The translations under genes were made by a program, and so were the position numbers. From contig NZ_JQNL01000001.1 of the NCBI RefSeq assembly GCF_000745235.1, positions 2,480,001 to 2,544,000 of the forward strand: a DNA stretch of 64,000 nucleotides, in the 5' to 3' direction. Source of the stretch: Luteibacter mycovicinus. GTDB taxonomy: Bacteria; Pseudomonadota; Gammaproteobacteria; Xanthomonadales; Rhodanobacteraceae. Below, one piece after another: positions 35,792 through 43,687 of the stretch; the stretch's first letter is position 1; each line of letters begins with the position of its first letter. Under the pieces are notes generated by a model. The model was not told where the DNA came from. It worked only from the letters and a program-made list of their open reading frames with translations, and did no database searches.

Positions 35792-36454
35792 ATGTCGGTC
35801 TCATCAGTAACTTCAGTATTCGCAGCGCACCTTTCCAGCCAGCAGTTCCCGTGTCTTGCCGCAAAAACGGCACATGCCCGCGATCAGGTCACTCACTTCG
35901 AGGCGACCGACCTGCGCTGCGGCAAAGACGATGCGGCCATCGCCGCAGCGATCGAGGACTTTGCCACGCGTCGCAAGCCCGAGCACGTGTTTCATAGCCT
36001 GGTGGTGCATTTCCCCCGGACGCCGTCGCTCGACGAAGAAGCCTTCGAGACGCACTTGTTCGCGCGCCTTCAGGGTATTCATGAGGTCGACAGCAAGCGC
36101 TTCGCGTGGGACGAGACGGTCAGTGCCGACCCCACCTCCGAGAAGTTTTCCATGAGCGTTGGCGGCAAGAGTTTCTACGTGATCGGTCTTCACCCGGGCG
36201 CCAGTCGTGCGGCGCGACGCCTGGCGCATCCGGCCATGGTGTTCAATCTGCACGCTCAATTTGAATTCCTGCGCCAGCAGGGACGCTACGACAGGCTACG
36301 CGAAGCCATCATCGAGCGAGACGTGGAACTGAATGGCTCCGCAAACCCCATGCTCGCTGTCCATGGCGAGAGCTCCGAGGCCCTGCAATACAGCGGCCGC
36401 CACATCGAGGGGCCATGGGAGTGCCCGTTCAAGCCAGTGGGGAGCAAGCAATGA
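35792..36454 (+). CDS. YqcI/YcgG-family protein (heme-dependent N-hydroxylase-like)
   Basis: A 220-residue YqcI/YcgG-family protein (PF08892) with the early FPCLAAKTAHARDQV segment, a central FHSLVVHFPRTPSLDEEAFE, and the GKSFYVIGLHPGASRAARR block. Known members are heme-dependent oxygenases that N-hydroxylate guanidino groups: GntA in guanitoxin and DcsA in D-cycloserine biosynthesis. His in IGLHPG and nearby residues are candidates for heme contact, but I have not verified ligand positions. It overlaps the next gene as ATGA, so it is coupled with a DUF1989 protein. The substrate may be a guanidino compound such as arginine, an inference from family and partner. Confidence 0.82.
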   Translation: MSVSSVTSVFAAHLSSQQFPCLAAKTAHARDQVTHFEATDLRCGKDDAAIAAAIEDFATRRKPEHVFHSLVVHFPRTPSLDEEAFETHLFARLQGIHEVDSKRFAWDETVSADPTSEKFSMSVGGKSFYVIGLHPGASRAARRLAHPAMVFNLHAQFEFLRQQGRYDRLREAIIERDVELNGSANPMLAVHGESSEALQYSGRHIEGPWECPFKPVGSKQ

Positions 36455-37032
36455 CGACGGTGATCGAACCTCAGAGCGGTGTCGCCTTCGTGTTGAGGGC
36501 CGGGCAGACGCTGACCGTCATCGATCCCGAGGGTGAGCAGGTGGCGGATCTGATCGCCTTTGCCCTGGCGGATAAAGCCGAGGTCCTGTCATCGGGTCGG
36601 ACGCTCGATTATGCGAGCAAGATCTACCTGTCCACCGGCGATCTTCTCTATTCCAACCGCAGCTCGGTGATGCTGGAAATCACCGAGGACGACGTGGGGC
36701 GTCACGATTTCTTGCTTGCGCCATGCTCGGCGGAGATGTTCCGGAAGCTTTACGGACACACCGAGCCTCATCGTGGCTGCTTCGGCAATCTGCGCGCGGC
36801 ACTTGAGCCACACGGCATCGTCGGAGATCAGATTCCGACGGCCTTCAACGTCTTCATGAATGTTCCCGTCAACGGCGAGACAGGTACGCTTACTGTCGAG
36901 CCGCCGTTGAGTAAACCAGGTGATAAGACGCGCTTCAGAGCGCACATGGATCTCATCATCGGACTGACCGCATGTTCGGCGGGCATGTCGAACAACTTCC
37001 GGTTCAAGCCCATCCACTACGTCATCGAGTGA
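36451..37032 (+). CDS. DUF1989 protein (urea carboxylase-associated / carboxyguanidine deiminase-like)
   Basis: A 193-residue DUF1989-family protein. Candidate metal ligands of the family are visible: Cys in LLAPCSAEMFRKLYG and His/Cys in HRGCFGNL. The C-terminal region has FNVFMNVPV and RAHMDLIIGLTACSAGMSNN. Some DUF1989 proteins (CgdA/CgdB) are subunits of carboxyguanidine deiminase, acting in guanidine breakdown. The start at 36451 overlaps the YqcI/YcgG stop by 4 bases; the longer frame from 36415 lies inside that gene. No guanidine carboxylase or urea amidolyase is in the window, so the product may be something else. It is followed by a strong terminator. Confidence 0.85.
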   Translation: MTTVIEPQSGVAFVLRAGQTLTVIDPEGEQVADLIAFALADKAEVLSSGRTLDYASKIYLSTGDLLYSNRSSVMLEITEDDVGRHDFLLAPCSAEMFRKLYGHTEPHRGCFGNLRAALEPHGIVGDQIPTAFNVFMNVPVNGETGTLTVEPPLSKPGDKTRFRAHMDLIIGLTACSAGMSNNFRFKPIHYVIE

Positions 37033-37067
37033 CGGCTCACCGGCCGATATCGGACAGCTCCTCATGT

Positions 37068-37103
37068 AAAAAAGGTGCCCGCGATATCGCGGGCACCTTT
37101 TTT
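37068..37103. terminator. Bidirectional rho-independent terminator
   Basis: A perfect 36-base palindrome: six A, then GGTGCCCGCG, ATAT-centred, then CGCGGGCACC and six T. It lies between the convergent DUF1989 and Mn-catalase genes and should terminate transcripts from both sides. Confidence 0.95.
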
Positions 37104-37140
37104 CGCGCTGTCGCTTAAAGCAAACGTGAGGAACGCGCGC

Positions 37141-38028
37141 TTACTTTTTCGGTTCCTGCTGAAGGACGCCCAGATCGGCACCCGTCACTGGATCCCGCGA
37201 CGGATCCGACGCCCCGCGGGTGGCGAAGAGCCCGACCACTGATTCCTCGTCACTCGACAGGTCAACCGACGCCTTCCCATTGCCACCATCGACGGGAATG
37301 TTCGTGTCATCCGGCGTCATCACTTCCCACTGCTCACCGCGGTTCCAGGGACCCGCCGCGTCGCCTTCGCCCGTAGACGTGTTGACGTACAGGCTGGTAA
37401 AGCGCGGATCGCCCGGCAACTTACCCGGCGGGAAGCTCTTGTCCATGGAGTAGAGCGCCTTTTCGAACGATTTCTGATGCGCGATTTCGCGGGTCATGAG
37501 AAAAGTCAGCGCATCCTTGACGCCGACGTCTTCGGTCACGTTGATAAGGCGCTCATAGACGATCTTGGCCCTCGCTTCCGCAGCGATGTTCGATCGCAGG
37601 TCGGCGGTTGGCTCACCGATGGAGTCGACATAAGCACCCGAGAACGGCACACCGGCGGAGTTGATCAGCGCGGGACCGCCGCCGAACAACACCTGGGTGA
37701 CATGGCTGTCATTGCCAGCGCCTTGCAGGGAGCGGAAAAGCTCGGCTTCCGATTCGACCGCTTCTGCCAGCCTGCCTTTCGCGCCCCGGTTGAGCATGGC
37801 GACGAGCGAACCAATCACCTCGAGATGGCTCAGTTCCTCGGTGGCGATATCGAGCAACATGTCTTTTCGGCCCATATCTTCTTCAGCCAGAGCCTGCGTG
37901 AAGTACCGCATAGCGGCGGCTAACTCACCCTGCGGTCCGCCAAACTGCTCGAGAAGCAGATTTGCAAGGGCAGGATTGGATTCCGAAACGCGAACGGTGT
38001 ACTGGAGTCGCTTGTTGTGACTGAACAT
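37141..38028 (-). CDS. Manganese catalase
   Basis: A 295-residue di-manganese catalase, which disproportionates hydrogen peroxide. Metal-ligand motifs are visible in TEELSHLEVIGSLVAML and MTREIAHQKSFEKAL, with AAMRYFTQALAEED earlier. The C-terminal tail (about 220-295) is Gly/Asp-rich and less conserved. The ATG at 38028 begins the homologous MFSHNKRLQY segment; the open frame extending upstream has no homology. It is divergent from a DUF4142 gene across a 248-base spacer, so both may share stress promoters, as such genes often do. Confidence 0.93.
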   Translation of the reverse strand: MFSHNKRLQYTVRVSESNPALANLLLEQFGGPQGELAAAMRYFTQALAEEDMGRKDMLLDIATEELSHLEVIGSLVAMLNRGAKGRLAEAVESEAELFRSLQGAGNDSHVTQVLFGGGPALINSAGVPFSGAYVDSIGEPTADLRSNIAAEARAKIVYERLINVTEDVGVKDALTFLMTREIAHQKSFEKALYSMDKSFPPGKLPGDPRFTSLYVNTSTGEGDAAGPWNRGEQWEVMTPDDTNIPVDGGNGKASVDLSSDEESVVGLFATRGASDPSRDPVTGADLGVLQQEPKK

Positions 38029-38276
38029 TGGCTTGCACCTGTGTGCTGGCTGACTGAGCACCGAGTGTCCGCCATGCCGTGTGTTCAACCGGGACGACGC
38101 GCGTGACGGCGCCATGGACATGGATGAAATACGGTAGGTAAAGGTACGGTTGCGCCGGCTCACTTTGTGTGAGTGGATATTCGCCGAGCGTCCGCGTCAC
38201 AGGCCACGACCGTTCGTGCACGGGTGCTTCATGCCATAGGTGCCAAACCGTATGCACCTTCCGACGGAGTTTCATC

Positions 38277-38804
38277 ATGAGCCAGTCCCGTTCGCGCGTC
38301 CTCATTCTTGCTGCCGCTGTTTCAATCTCATTCGGCGCGGCCGCGTTCGCCCAACCCCCTGCCGACACGGCAGCGTCGACAGCGCCGGATGCGGCCTTCG
38401 TGAAGAAGGCCAGCGCGGCAGGGCTTGCTGAAGTCACCCTCGGAAAGCTCGGGGCGGAAAAGGGCGCGTCCAGCGACGTCAAGACGTTCGGCCAGACGAT
38501 GGTGGACGACCATACAAAGGCGGGCGACGAACTCAAGACCATCGCCGCGGCCAAGTCCATTCCTGTATCGACCGCGCCGATGCCCGCGGACGCAACGGCG
38601 GCCGCATCGATCGGTAAGAAGGACGGCGCGGCTTTCGACACGGCGTTCAAAACGAAAATGGTCGCGGACCACGAAAAGGTCATCAAGCTGTTCACGACGG
38701 AGTCCAGCACCGGCAAAGACCCCGAACTGAAGGCCTTCGCGACGAAGACCCTCCCGACGCTCCAGCATCACCTCGAGATGGCAAAGCAGCTGCCGTCGAA
38801 GTAA
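38277..38804 (+). CDS. DUF4142 periplasmic ferritin-like protein
   Basis: A 175-residue exported protein with signal peptide (VLILAAAVSISFGAAAFAQ) and the DUF4142 helical bundle: DAAFVKKASAAGLAEVTLGK, VKTFGQTMVDDHTKAGDEL and LKAFATKTLPTLQHHLEMA. The fold is ferritin-like; function is not established. A GGAG site precedes the ATG at 38277. It is divergent from Mn-catalase. The final 71 bases have a near-identical copy at 42661-42731. Confidence 0.88.
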   Translation: MSQSRSRVLILAAAVSISFGAAAFAQPPADTAASTAPDAAFVKKASAAGLAEVTLGKLGAEKGASSDVKTFGQTMVDDHTKAGDELKTIAAAKSIPVSTAPMPADATAAASIGKKDGAAFDTAFKTKMVADHEKVIKLFTTESSTGKDPELKAFATKTLPTLQHHLEMAKQLPSK

Positions 38805-38811
38805 AGCTTAG

Positions 38812-39108
38812 TCACTCCCTGGCGGCTTCGTCCCTGTGCTTTCGTTTGAGGTAAATGATCTGACCGGTGATGCCGGCGATCAGCAAGGCAGCGTTACTCG
38901 CGATGAACACAGGGTTCTTCACGAGAACGCTGTAGACGAGATAAAGCAGCGAAGCCGCCATCTGCCCGATGAAAAGCCATTTCGAAACGCCCTCGACGGT
39001 GGGCGCGTGCGCCTGTCGCCAGATTTGTCGCCCGATCGTCCCGAGCAGTATCAGGGAGGCGAGCCAGCCAAGCGGCTCCGGGCTCATAAGGTGGGCGGCG
39101 ATGTCCAT
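38812..39108 (-). CDS. Small membrane protein, possible PQ-loop/SemiSWEET-like
   Basis: A 98-residue protein with three predicted membrane helices: LGWLASLILLGTIGRQIW, WLFIGQMAASLLYLVYSVLV and VFIASNAALLIAGITGQIIY. The three-helix pattern and terminal KRKHRDE are like PQ-loop/SemiSWEET or lipid-A-biosynthesis-N-type modules, but no clear PQ pair is visible. The ATG at 39108 has GGAG 8 bases upstream. It converges on the DUF4142 gene with 7 bases between stops. Function unknown. Confidence 0.7.
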   Translation of the reverse strand: MDIAAHLMSPEPLGWLASLILLGTIGRQIWRQAHAPTVEGVSKWLFIGQMAASLLYLVYSVLVKNPVFIASNAALLIAGITGQIIYLKRKHRDEAARE

Positions 39109-39372
39109 GATGTCTCCGAATCGGGAGAGACAGCAGTAGCAGCGGCGATGTGCGCGATCCATCACGGCGATGCAGCCGCTATGCAGACAAACGGTCGAGC
39201 CGCTGGCTGCCTCCGGCATGGCGGCCAGGTTCCTGTGATCTGCCCGGAAGATGGCAGGACGGTCGAGATGGGTGACGGGTCCTTGCCACTTGCTACCGTC
39301 GGCACAGGCTAGAGTCGACGTTCCGCCGTTTTCCCCGAAGCAAAAGCTTAGGGGCGATTCACCATTACAGCG

Positions 39373-39822
39373 CTAGCCGGGCAGGCTCAGGTGCAGCAAG
39401 GGGAAGGGGCGGCCCTCGCCGTCCAACGGAGAACGACCTGTTTGAATAAACCCGTAGTGTAAATAGAACCCTACCGCTTCGGGGTTCTGTTCATTCACAT
39501 CAACACTCATCTGACTGTGCGACTTGCGGACATGATCCAGCAGCGCACGTCCAATCCCTTTGCCTCGCAGATCTGGTTCGATGAAGAGCATTTCTACGTG
39601 GTTTTCATTGAGCCCGATGAACCCTAGCGGGCAGTCCTCGGCATCTACCGCGACCCATAGTTCAACAGCGAGTAGGTAAATATCACGGAGCTGAGGAAGC
39701 AATACCTCAATATCGGATTCTTGCAGGAAGTGATGCGTGGCGCGAACGGAGAGCAGCCAAATGTTGAGCAGTTGCGGATGGTCGGCGTTAGTAGCCTGTC
39801 GAATGATCATAAAATCATCCAT
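39373..39822 (-). CDS. GNAT-family N-acetyltransferase (YjaB-like)
   Basis: A 149-residue acetyltransferase closely patterned on E. coli YjaB: IWLLSVRATHHFLQESDIE, VELWVAVDAEDCPLGFIGL, VEMLFIEPDLRGKGIGRALL (acetyl-CoA loop RGKGIG) and VNEQNPEAVGFYLHYGF. An AGG site precedes the ATG at 39822; an in-frame ATG four codons later is possible. GC content looks lower than in neighbours, which fits acquisition by transfer. The natural substrate is unknown. Confidence 0.88.
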   Translation of the reverse strand: MDDFMIIRQATNADHPQLLNIWLLSVRATHHFLQESDIEVLLPQLRDIYLLAVELWVAVDAEDCPLGFIGLNENHVEMLFIEPDLRGKGIGRALLDHVRKSHSQMSVDVNEQNPEAVGFYLHYGFIQTGRSPLDGEGRPFPLLHLSLPG

Positions 39823-39918
39823 AACACCTGATATCGGAAATGAGGCGCGCTAGTAGATAGCGACCGTCTTAGTGTTGCCTACGCGCTCAGGCAGGCCGTC
39901 GACGTGGGTACCGCCACG

Positions 39919-41013
39919 TCAGGCCGTTCCTCCACGGTCCGGACGAAGCACCGTTAGTTTGTGCGGACCCGAGACTTCGGCGGCGTGTGCGACTGCTGCG
40001 TTAGCATCGTCGAGCGCGAACTCCGTCACGTCGATATGTGCCAGATCGACAAGCCCTGCGCGCACCATCCGGATCATCGCGGGGATCGCCTCACGCGAGT
40101 ACATCCAAACGCCACGCAAAGTCGTTTCGTTGTGCATCAGCCAATTATAGTTGATACCCAGATCGCCTTCCTTTCCGCGCAGCCCGCCCATTAAAATAAC
40201 GCGACCGCCGAGCCGCACCGACAGCGCAGCCGCGCGCACCAGCGTTGCCGAGGCTTCGCGCGGCAGGATATCAAACACCATGTCAATCGGCGCGCCCGCG
40301 GCTACGACTATCGCGCGACGATCGATTTCTTCGACGCCTGTCATTGCCACTGTCCTGACCCTGTGGCCGAAGCGACTAACCAGTTCGGCTAGCGTTTGCT
40401 CATTGCGACCGGTTGCCACCACTGTCGCCGCGCCCATGCCAAGCGCCACCGCGACAGCCGCGCTGCCGAAACCACCGGTAGCACCATTCACAACCAGGGT
40501 TTCGCCCGCCGAGAGCGCGCCGGCACGCAGTCCACCATAGGGCACCAGGAACTGGCCCAGTGCAGTCCACTTTCCCGCGTCGGCCGCGTCGATGTCACCG
40601 ATGCGGGTCACGTTCTCTGTCGGGACCAGTACCTGCTCGGCGAAGGTACCGTGATGATAAAAACGATGGAGCGGTAGCGCGGCTGCGGTACGGTAGGTCC
40701 AGCCAAGAAGAATCTGCTCAGGCTCCGCGATTTCGTCGCGCGAGCGAATCGTAGCATCAATATAGACCCAGTCCCCGGCCTTTAGCTTGGTTGAGTCTGG
40801 CCCGGTCTGGCGCACGCGACCGATGCCGCCGGCTCCCGGCGCCACGGGGGTTTCCAAGAGATAGTTGCGAGAGCCATTGAAGACGCGCGAGGCGTAGCTC
40901 GTCACGGCGGCAGCGGCGACATCCACGATAACCTCGCCCGTCCCGAGTTTAGGATCGGGTAAATCGCGGATCTCAAGTGGCGCGCCGAAATCGGCAAGGA
41001 CTGCAGCTTTCAA
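39919..41013 (-). CDS. Zinc-type alcohol dehydrogenase-like MDR-family protein
   Basis: A 364-residue medium-chain reductase. It has the N-terminal MKAAVLADFGAPLEIRDLPD start, Rossmann motif VVNGATGGFGSAAVAVALG and VILMGGLRGKEGD. Canonical catalytic-zinc residues (GHE) are not present, so it is probably an NADPH-dependent quinone or enone reductase. A TetR gene lies upstream on the same strand after a 453-base gap. The function is not specific from sequence. Confidence 0.87.
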   Translation of the reverse strand: MKAAVLADFGAPLEIRDLPDPKLGTGEVIVDVAAAAVTSYASRVFNGSRNYLLETPVAPGAGGIGRVRQTGPDSTKLKAGDWVYIDATIRSRDEIAEPEQILLGWTYRTAAALPLHRFYHHGTFAEQVLVPTENVTRIGDIDAADAGKWTALGQFLVPYGGLRAGALSAGETLVVNGATGGFGSAAVAVALGMGAATVVATGRNEQTLAELVSRFGHRVRTVAMTGVEEIDRRAIVVAAGAPIDMVFDILPREASATLVRAAALSVRLGGRVILMGGLRGKEGDLGINYNWLMHNETTLRGVWMYSREAIPAMIRMVRAGLVDLAHIDVTEFALDDANAAVAHAAEVSGPHKLTVLRPDRGGTA

Positions 41014-41466
41014 TATGTGACCTTCCGGGGCTAGGACGTGGGCTGATTTTACAGCCTTCCAGATCCAAGGTTCAGCTGGGAAGCAAAGCTGGATTATGTT
41101 TAAAACCGTACGCTCGTGGCCCGTGCGGTTTCAGCTGCAGCCACTGTCACGATTGCGTCCTAGCTGGCGAAGTGTGAGTGGATCACGCGCTGGCTGTATT
41201 CGATGTCGTGGGCCAGCCATCGGATAGTTACAGCCGGCTAGCCTTCGCTCGGCGATCTCGCGATCCGTCGTGGCGATGCGTCACTTCGCGGGCGTTGATG
41301 GTCGTCATCCGCATGCGATCTGAACCGCGCTCGCGTGCCTATTGCCTTGCGCCCGCAACCATCGTCTGAACGAGAACGCCCTTCTGCTTCGGTCGATCAA
41401 CGGCCCGAGGTTCAGGATATTGGACGCGGCCGTCCAACGGATCAAGCCCGACCATGCCTGGCGGCG
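41014..41466. other. Gene-poor gap with no recognised gene
   Basis: This 453-base stretch between two minus-strand genes holds only short frames with no recognisable protein features on either strand. It should contain the promoter of the reductase gene near 41014-41100, where the sequence is AT-richer. I see no hairpin terminator, repeat or RNA gene. Several interrupted frames could be decayed coding sequence, consistent with the accessory character of the area. Confidence 0.5.
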
Positions 41467-42075
41467 CTATCTCGCCTGTGCCAACCCCAGATAGCCGTAG
41501 ACAGCGCGCGCAACGCGCAGACGCAGACGCACTTCGTCGGTTTCGCCGCGTTCGCCCGCGGCATCGACGATACCCCGTGTCATTGCGAAGATGTCCCCTG
41601 CCATCACTCTCGGCGCCTCTTCCGTGTCGACCGGCAAGCGCGTCAATATTTCCGTGATTGTGCCCGTCAGCCGCGCAGCCAGTCCCTCCTGCTGGTCGCG
41701 GAGGGGAAGACGTTGTTCCTCGAAGTCGAGAATACGTGCCAGTTCGGGGCGACGAAGCTGGTGCTTCACGCAAGCTCCGATCAGGTGATCGAGAGCCGCA
41801 CGACTATCGGCCACCGGGTCCGGATATTCCATGCTGGCGAGGAAGATTCCGGTCTCACGATCCAACAATGAGGCGGTCAGAGCATCCTTCCCCGGGAAGT
41901 ACTGGTAGAGCGAACCGACGCTCACCCCTGCCAGCTCGGCCACCGCGTTGGTGGTGTAGCCGTCGAGTCCACGAGTCTCCAAAATGCGAGCCGCGGCCTC
42001 TAGGATGACCCTCACGGTTTCGGCGGATCGCGCCTGCGCAGGTGTTTTACGGGGTTTGACGCGCGGCGTGGTCAT
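41467..42075 (-). CDS. TetR-family transcriptional regulator
   Basis: A 202-residue TetR regulator. The helix-turn-helix is in residues about 20-62 (YTTNAVAELAGVSVGSLYQY, FPGKDAL) and the ligand domain is C-terminal, with HLIGACVKHQLRRPELARIL. It is divergent from a VOC-family gene 88 bases away and upstream of the reductase gene on the same strand; both are candidate targets. No clear palindrome is visible in the spacer. Confidence 0.9.
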   Translation of the reverse strand: MTTPRVKPRKTPAQARSAETVRVILEAAARILETRGLDGYTTNAVAELAGVSVGSLYQYFPGKDALTASLLDRETGIFLASMEYPDPVADSRAALDHLIGACVKHQLRRPELARILDFEEQRLPLRDQQEGLAARLTGTITEILTRLPVDTEEAPRVMAGDIFAMTRGIVDAAGERGETDEVRLRLRVARAVYGYLGLAQAR

Positions 42076-42163
42076 CGCTGCTCCCTTTTCGAACGCGAGT
42101 TGCTGAAGCGAGCTTATATTCGCATCCTTCTCGCATCAGCAGCAAAAAGAAAGCGAGATCGTC

Positions 42164-42640
42164 ATGACCCCCGTATGCACCCCCACCAAGTTCAACCACA
42201 TGAGCTTTCCCACGCAGGACGTCCTTGCGACTTCGACCTTTTTTGAGCGCTATCTCGGCTTTTCCGCATCGATGACGACGCCGAACTTCGCGATCCTGAA
42301 ACGCCCTGGTTTCGACATCGTGATCGAGCGCGCGGCATCGGATGCGCCTACCGTGAAGGCTCTTGGCGCCTCGCGGAGCAACGCGTTCGCCGATTGCGTT
42401 GGTGAAAGTCCGACGGAAGCAACATGGCCGATGGCCTTTCATATAGGCCTCGAGCTCCCGACCCTGGACGATGTCCGCGCGTTACGCGACCAGCTCGCCG
42501 CGGATGGTTTCGATGCCGAAACCGAGATCTTCAATAACGATCGCGGATCGCGCTTCTTCCTGCGCGCGCCGGGCGGGGTGATGGTCGAATTCACCACCCG
42601 CGCGGATGCCGCCGAGGAATTCCGCGGCACCTTCAACTGA
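42164..42640 (+). CDS. VOC-family (glyoxalase/dioxygenase superfamily) protein
   Basis: A 158-residue vicinal-oxygen-chelate protein with the N-terminal FNHMSFPTQDVLATSTFFER and YLGF motifs and a C-terminal FFLRAPGGVMVEFT strand carrying a likely metal-binding Glu. Members include glyoxalase I, fosfomycin-resistance proteins and ring-cleavage dioxygenases; the substrate cannot be chosen here. It is divergent from TetR, a typical arrangement for a small detoxification gene. Confidence 0.87.
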   Translation: MTPVCTPTKFNHMSFPTQDVLATSTFFERYLGFSASMTTPNFAILKRPGFDIVIERAASDAPTVKALGASRSNAFADCVGESPTEATWPMAFHIGLELPTLDDVRALRDQLAADGFDAETEIFNNDRGSRFFLRAPGGVMVEFTTRADAAEEFRGTFN

Positions 42641-42660
42641 GCGGGCCGGGGCGATCCGAT

Positions 42661-42731
42661 CCTTCGCGACGACGACCCTCCCGACGCTCCAGCATCACCT
42701 GGAGATGGCAAAGCGCCTGCCGTCGAGGTAA
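42661..42731 (+). pseudogene. Decayed 3' fragment of a DUF4142 gene
   Basis: These 71 bases match the last 71 bases of the DUF4142 gene (38734-38804) at 66 positions, including the stop codon. Read in the same frame it encodes FATTTLPTLQHHLEMAKRLP, then Ser-Arg-stop. No 5' part, start codon or signal peptide precedes it; the VOC gene ends 20 bases before. It is therefore a gene remnant, and the direct repeat brackets 38805-42660. Confidence 0.85.
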
Positions 42732-42797
42732 GGCGTCGGAGACAAAGCGGTGGCAGCGGCGACGGCACGGGCTTGCGTCGCTGCCACCGGTGTAACG

Positions 42798-43082
42798 CTA
42801 GTCCGACAGCTGGTCGCGCCAACGCAGAAGCAAATCGACGATTTCCGCATCGTGCTTTCGGTTGGCGCCTACGCCCATCTGTTCGGTATTCAACCAGTGC
42901 AGGTAGTCGGCAACATCGCTGCCATCGGTGGTGGCTTTGAGTAGCTGGAAGGTCCGGGGGACGTAGCTTTCGTATTCGTCTCTGGCCTCGGGAGTATCAG
43001 AGACGCCGAGTGGGTCCCAGTGGTAGTGCAGAACTTCGTCGATGCGTCGCAGGAGTTGTTCGTCGTTGAGCGACATGTTCAT
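42798..43082 (-). CDS. DUF1871-like small protein
   Basis: A 94-residue acidic protein with LLRRIDEVLHYHWDPLGVSD and RDEYESYVPRTFQLLKA, and a C-terminal VADYLHWLNTEQMG block. The WDPxGV and DEYxxY pattern matches DUF1871-like proteins, which are uncharacterised and sometimes found near polymorphic toxins as possible immunity proteins. The ATG at 43082 is chosen with an upstream AAGG; a start at 43076 is close. No toxin gene is visible nearby. Confidence 0.75.
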   Translation of the reverse strand: MNMSLNDEQLLRRIDEVLHYHWDPLGVSDTPEARDEYESYVPRTFQLLKATTDGSDVADYLHWLNTEQMGVGANRKHDAEIVDLLLRWRDQLSD

Positions 43083-43174
43083 TGGGATTGGCCTTGCGGG
43101 TTCCGTCTGGACAAAACAGCATAGTTCGATCGACATGGACACCAAAGTCGGGCTTGGGCGATAGCCGCTAAAGA

Positions 43175-43687
43175 TCAACGGCTCGCGACGACCAGTTGCT
43201 CGGGGTCCAGGATGCGCCTTATAACGCCATTTCTTAGCTCGACGGCTAAGACAGGAAAGCGCTTGCGCCTGCCCTGCAGAGTCATGGGCAGCTTGATGGC
43301 CTCGGCCAACGCACAGCGCGCGTCGCTCAGGAGCGGAAAACGCAAGCCTAACCTTTCGGCCGAAGTCATCTGAATGCCTGTTGTCTGCACGCTGATGCCG
43401 TACACATCGATCCCGAGCCGCTTAAGCAGTGGCAGCGCCTGATTGAAAAACAAAAGCATGTCCGTTCCACTCCGGATCGCAAATGCACTGTCCAATTCGT
43501 CGCTGATCGAAATGTCCTTCGGAAGCGCAATCGCGTAGAAAAGTAGATAAGCCCGGCCACGCAGATCTCCGAGATCGACAAGAAGGCCGCCTGTAGATCG
43601 GAGTACGCACGCGGGAAAAATAGCTCCAATATCTAGCCCCCCAACGAAGGCGGTAGGAAGACACAGGGTTCGCGGTGGTGTTATCAC
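43175..43687 (-). CDS. Degenerate peroxiredoxin-like protein lacking the peroxidatic Cys
   Basis: A 170-residue thioredoxin-fold protein of the AhpC/TSA type. The strand LLFYAIALP and the later GIDVYGISVQTTGIQMTSAE and LRFPLLSDARCALAEAIKL blocks are those of a peroxiredoxin, but the expected CTPxxC active-site segment is replaced by RSGTDMLLFFNQ, so the peroxidatic Cys is absent. The start is GTG at 43687, overlapping the lipoprotein stop as GTGA. Peroxidase activity is unlikely; it may be a scaffold or a decaying gene. Confidence 0.7.
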   Translation of the reverse strand: MITPPRTLCLPTAFVGGLDIGAIFPACVLRSTGGLLVDLGDLRGRAYLLFYAIALPKDISISDELDSAFAIRSGTDMLLFFNQALPLLKRLGIDVYGISVQTTGIQMTSAERLGLRFPLLSDARCALAEAIKLPMTLQGRRKRFPVLAVELRNGVIRRILDPEQLVVASR

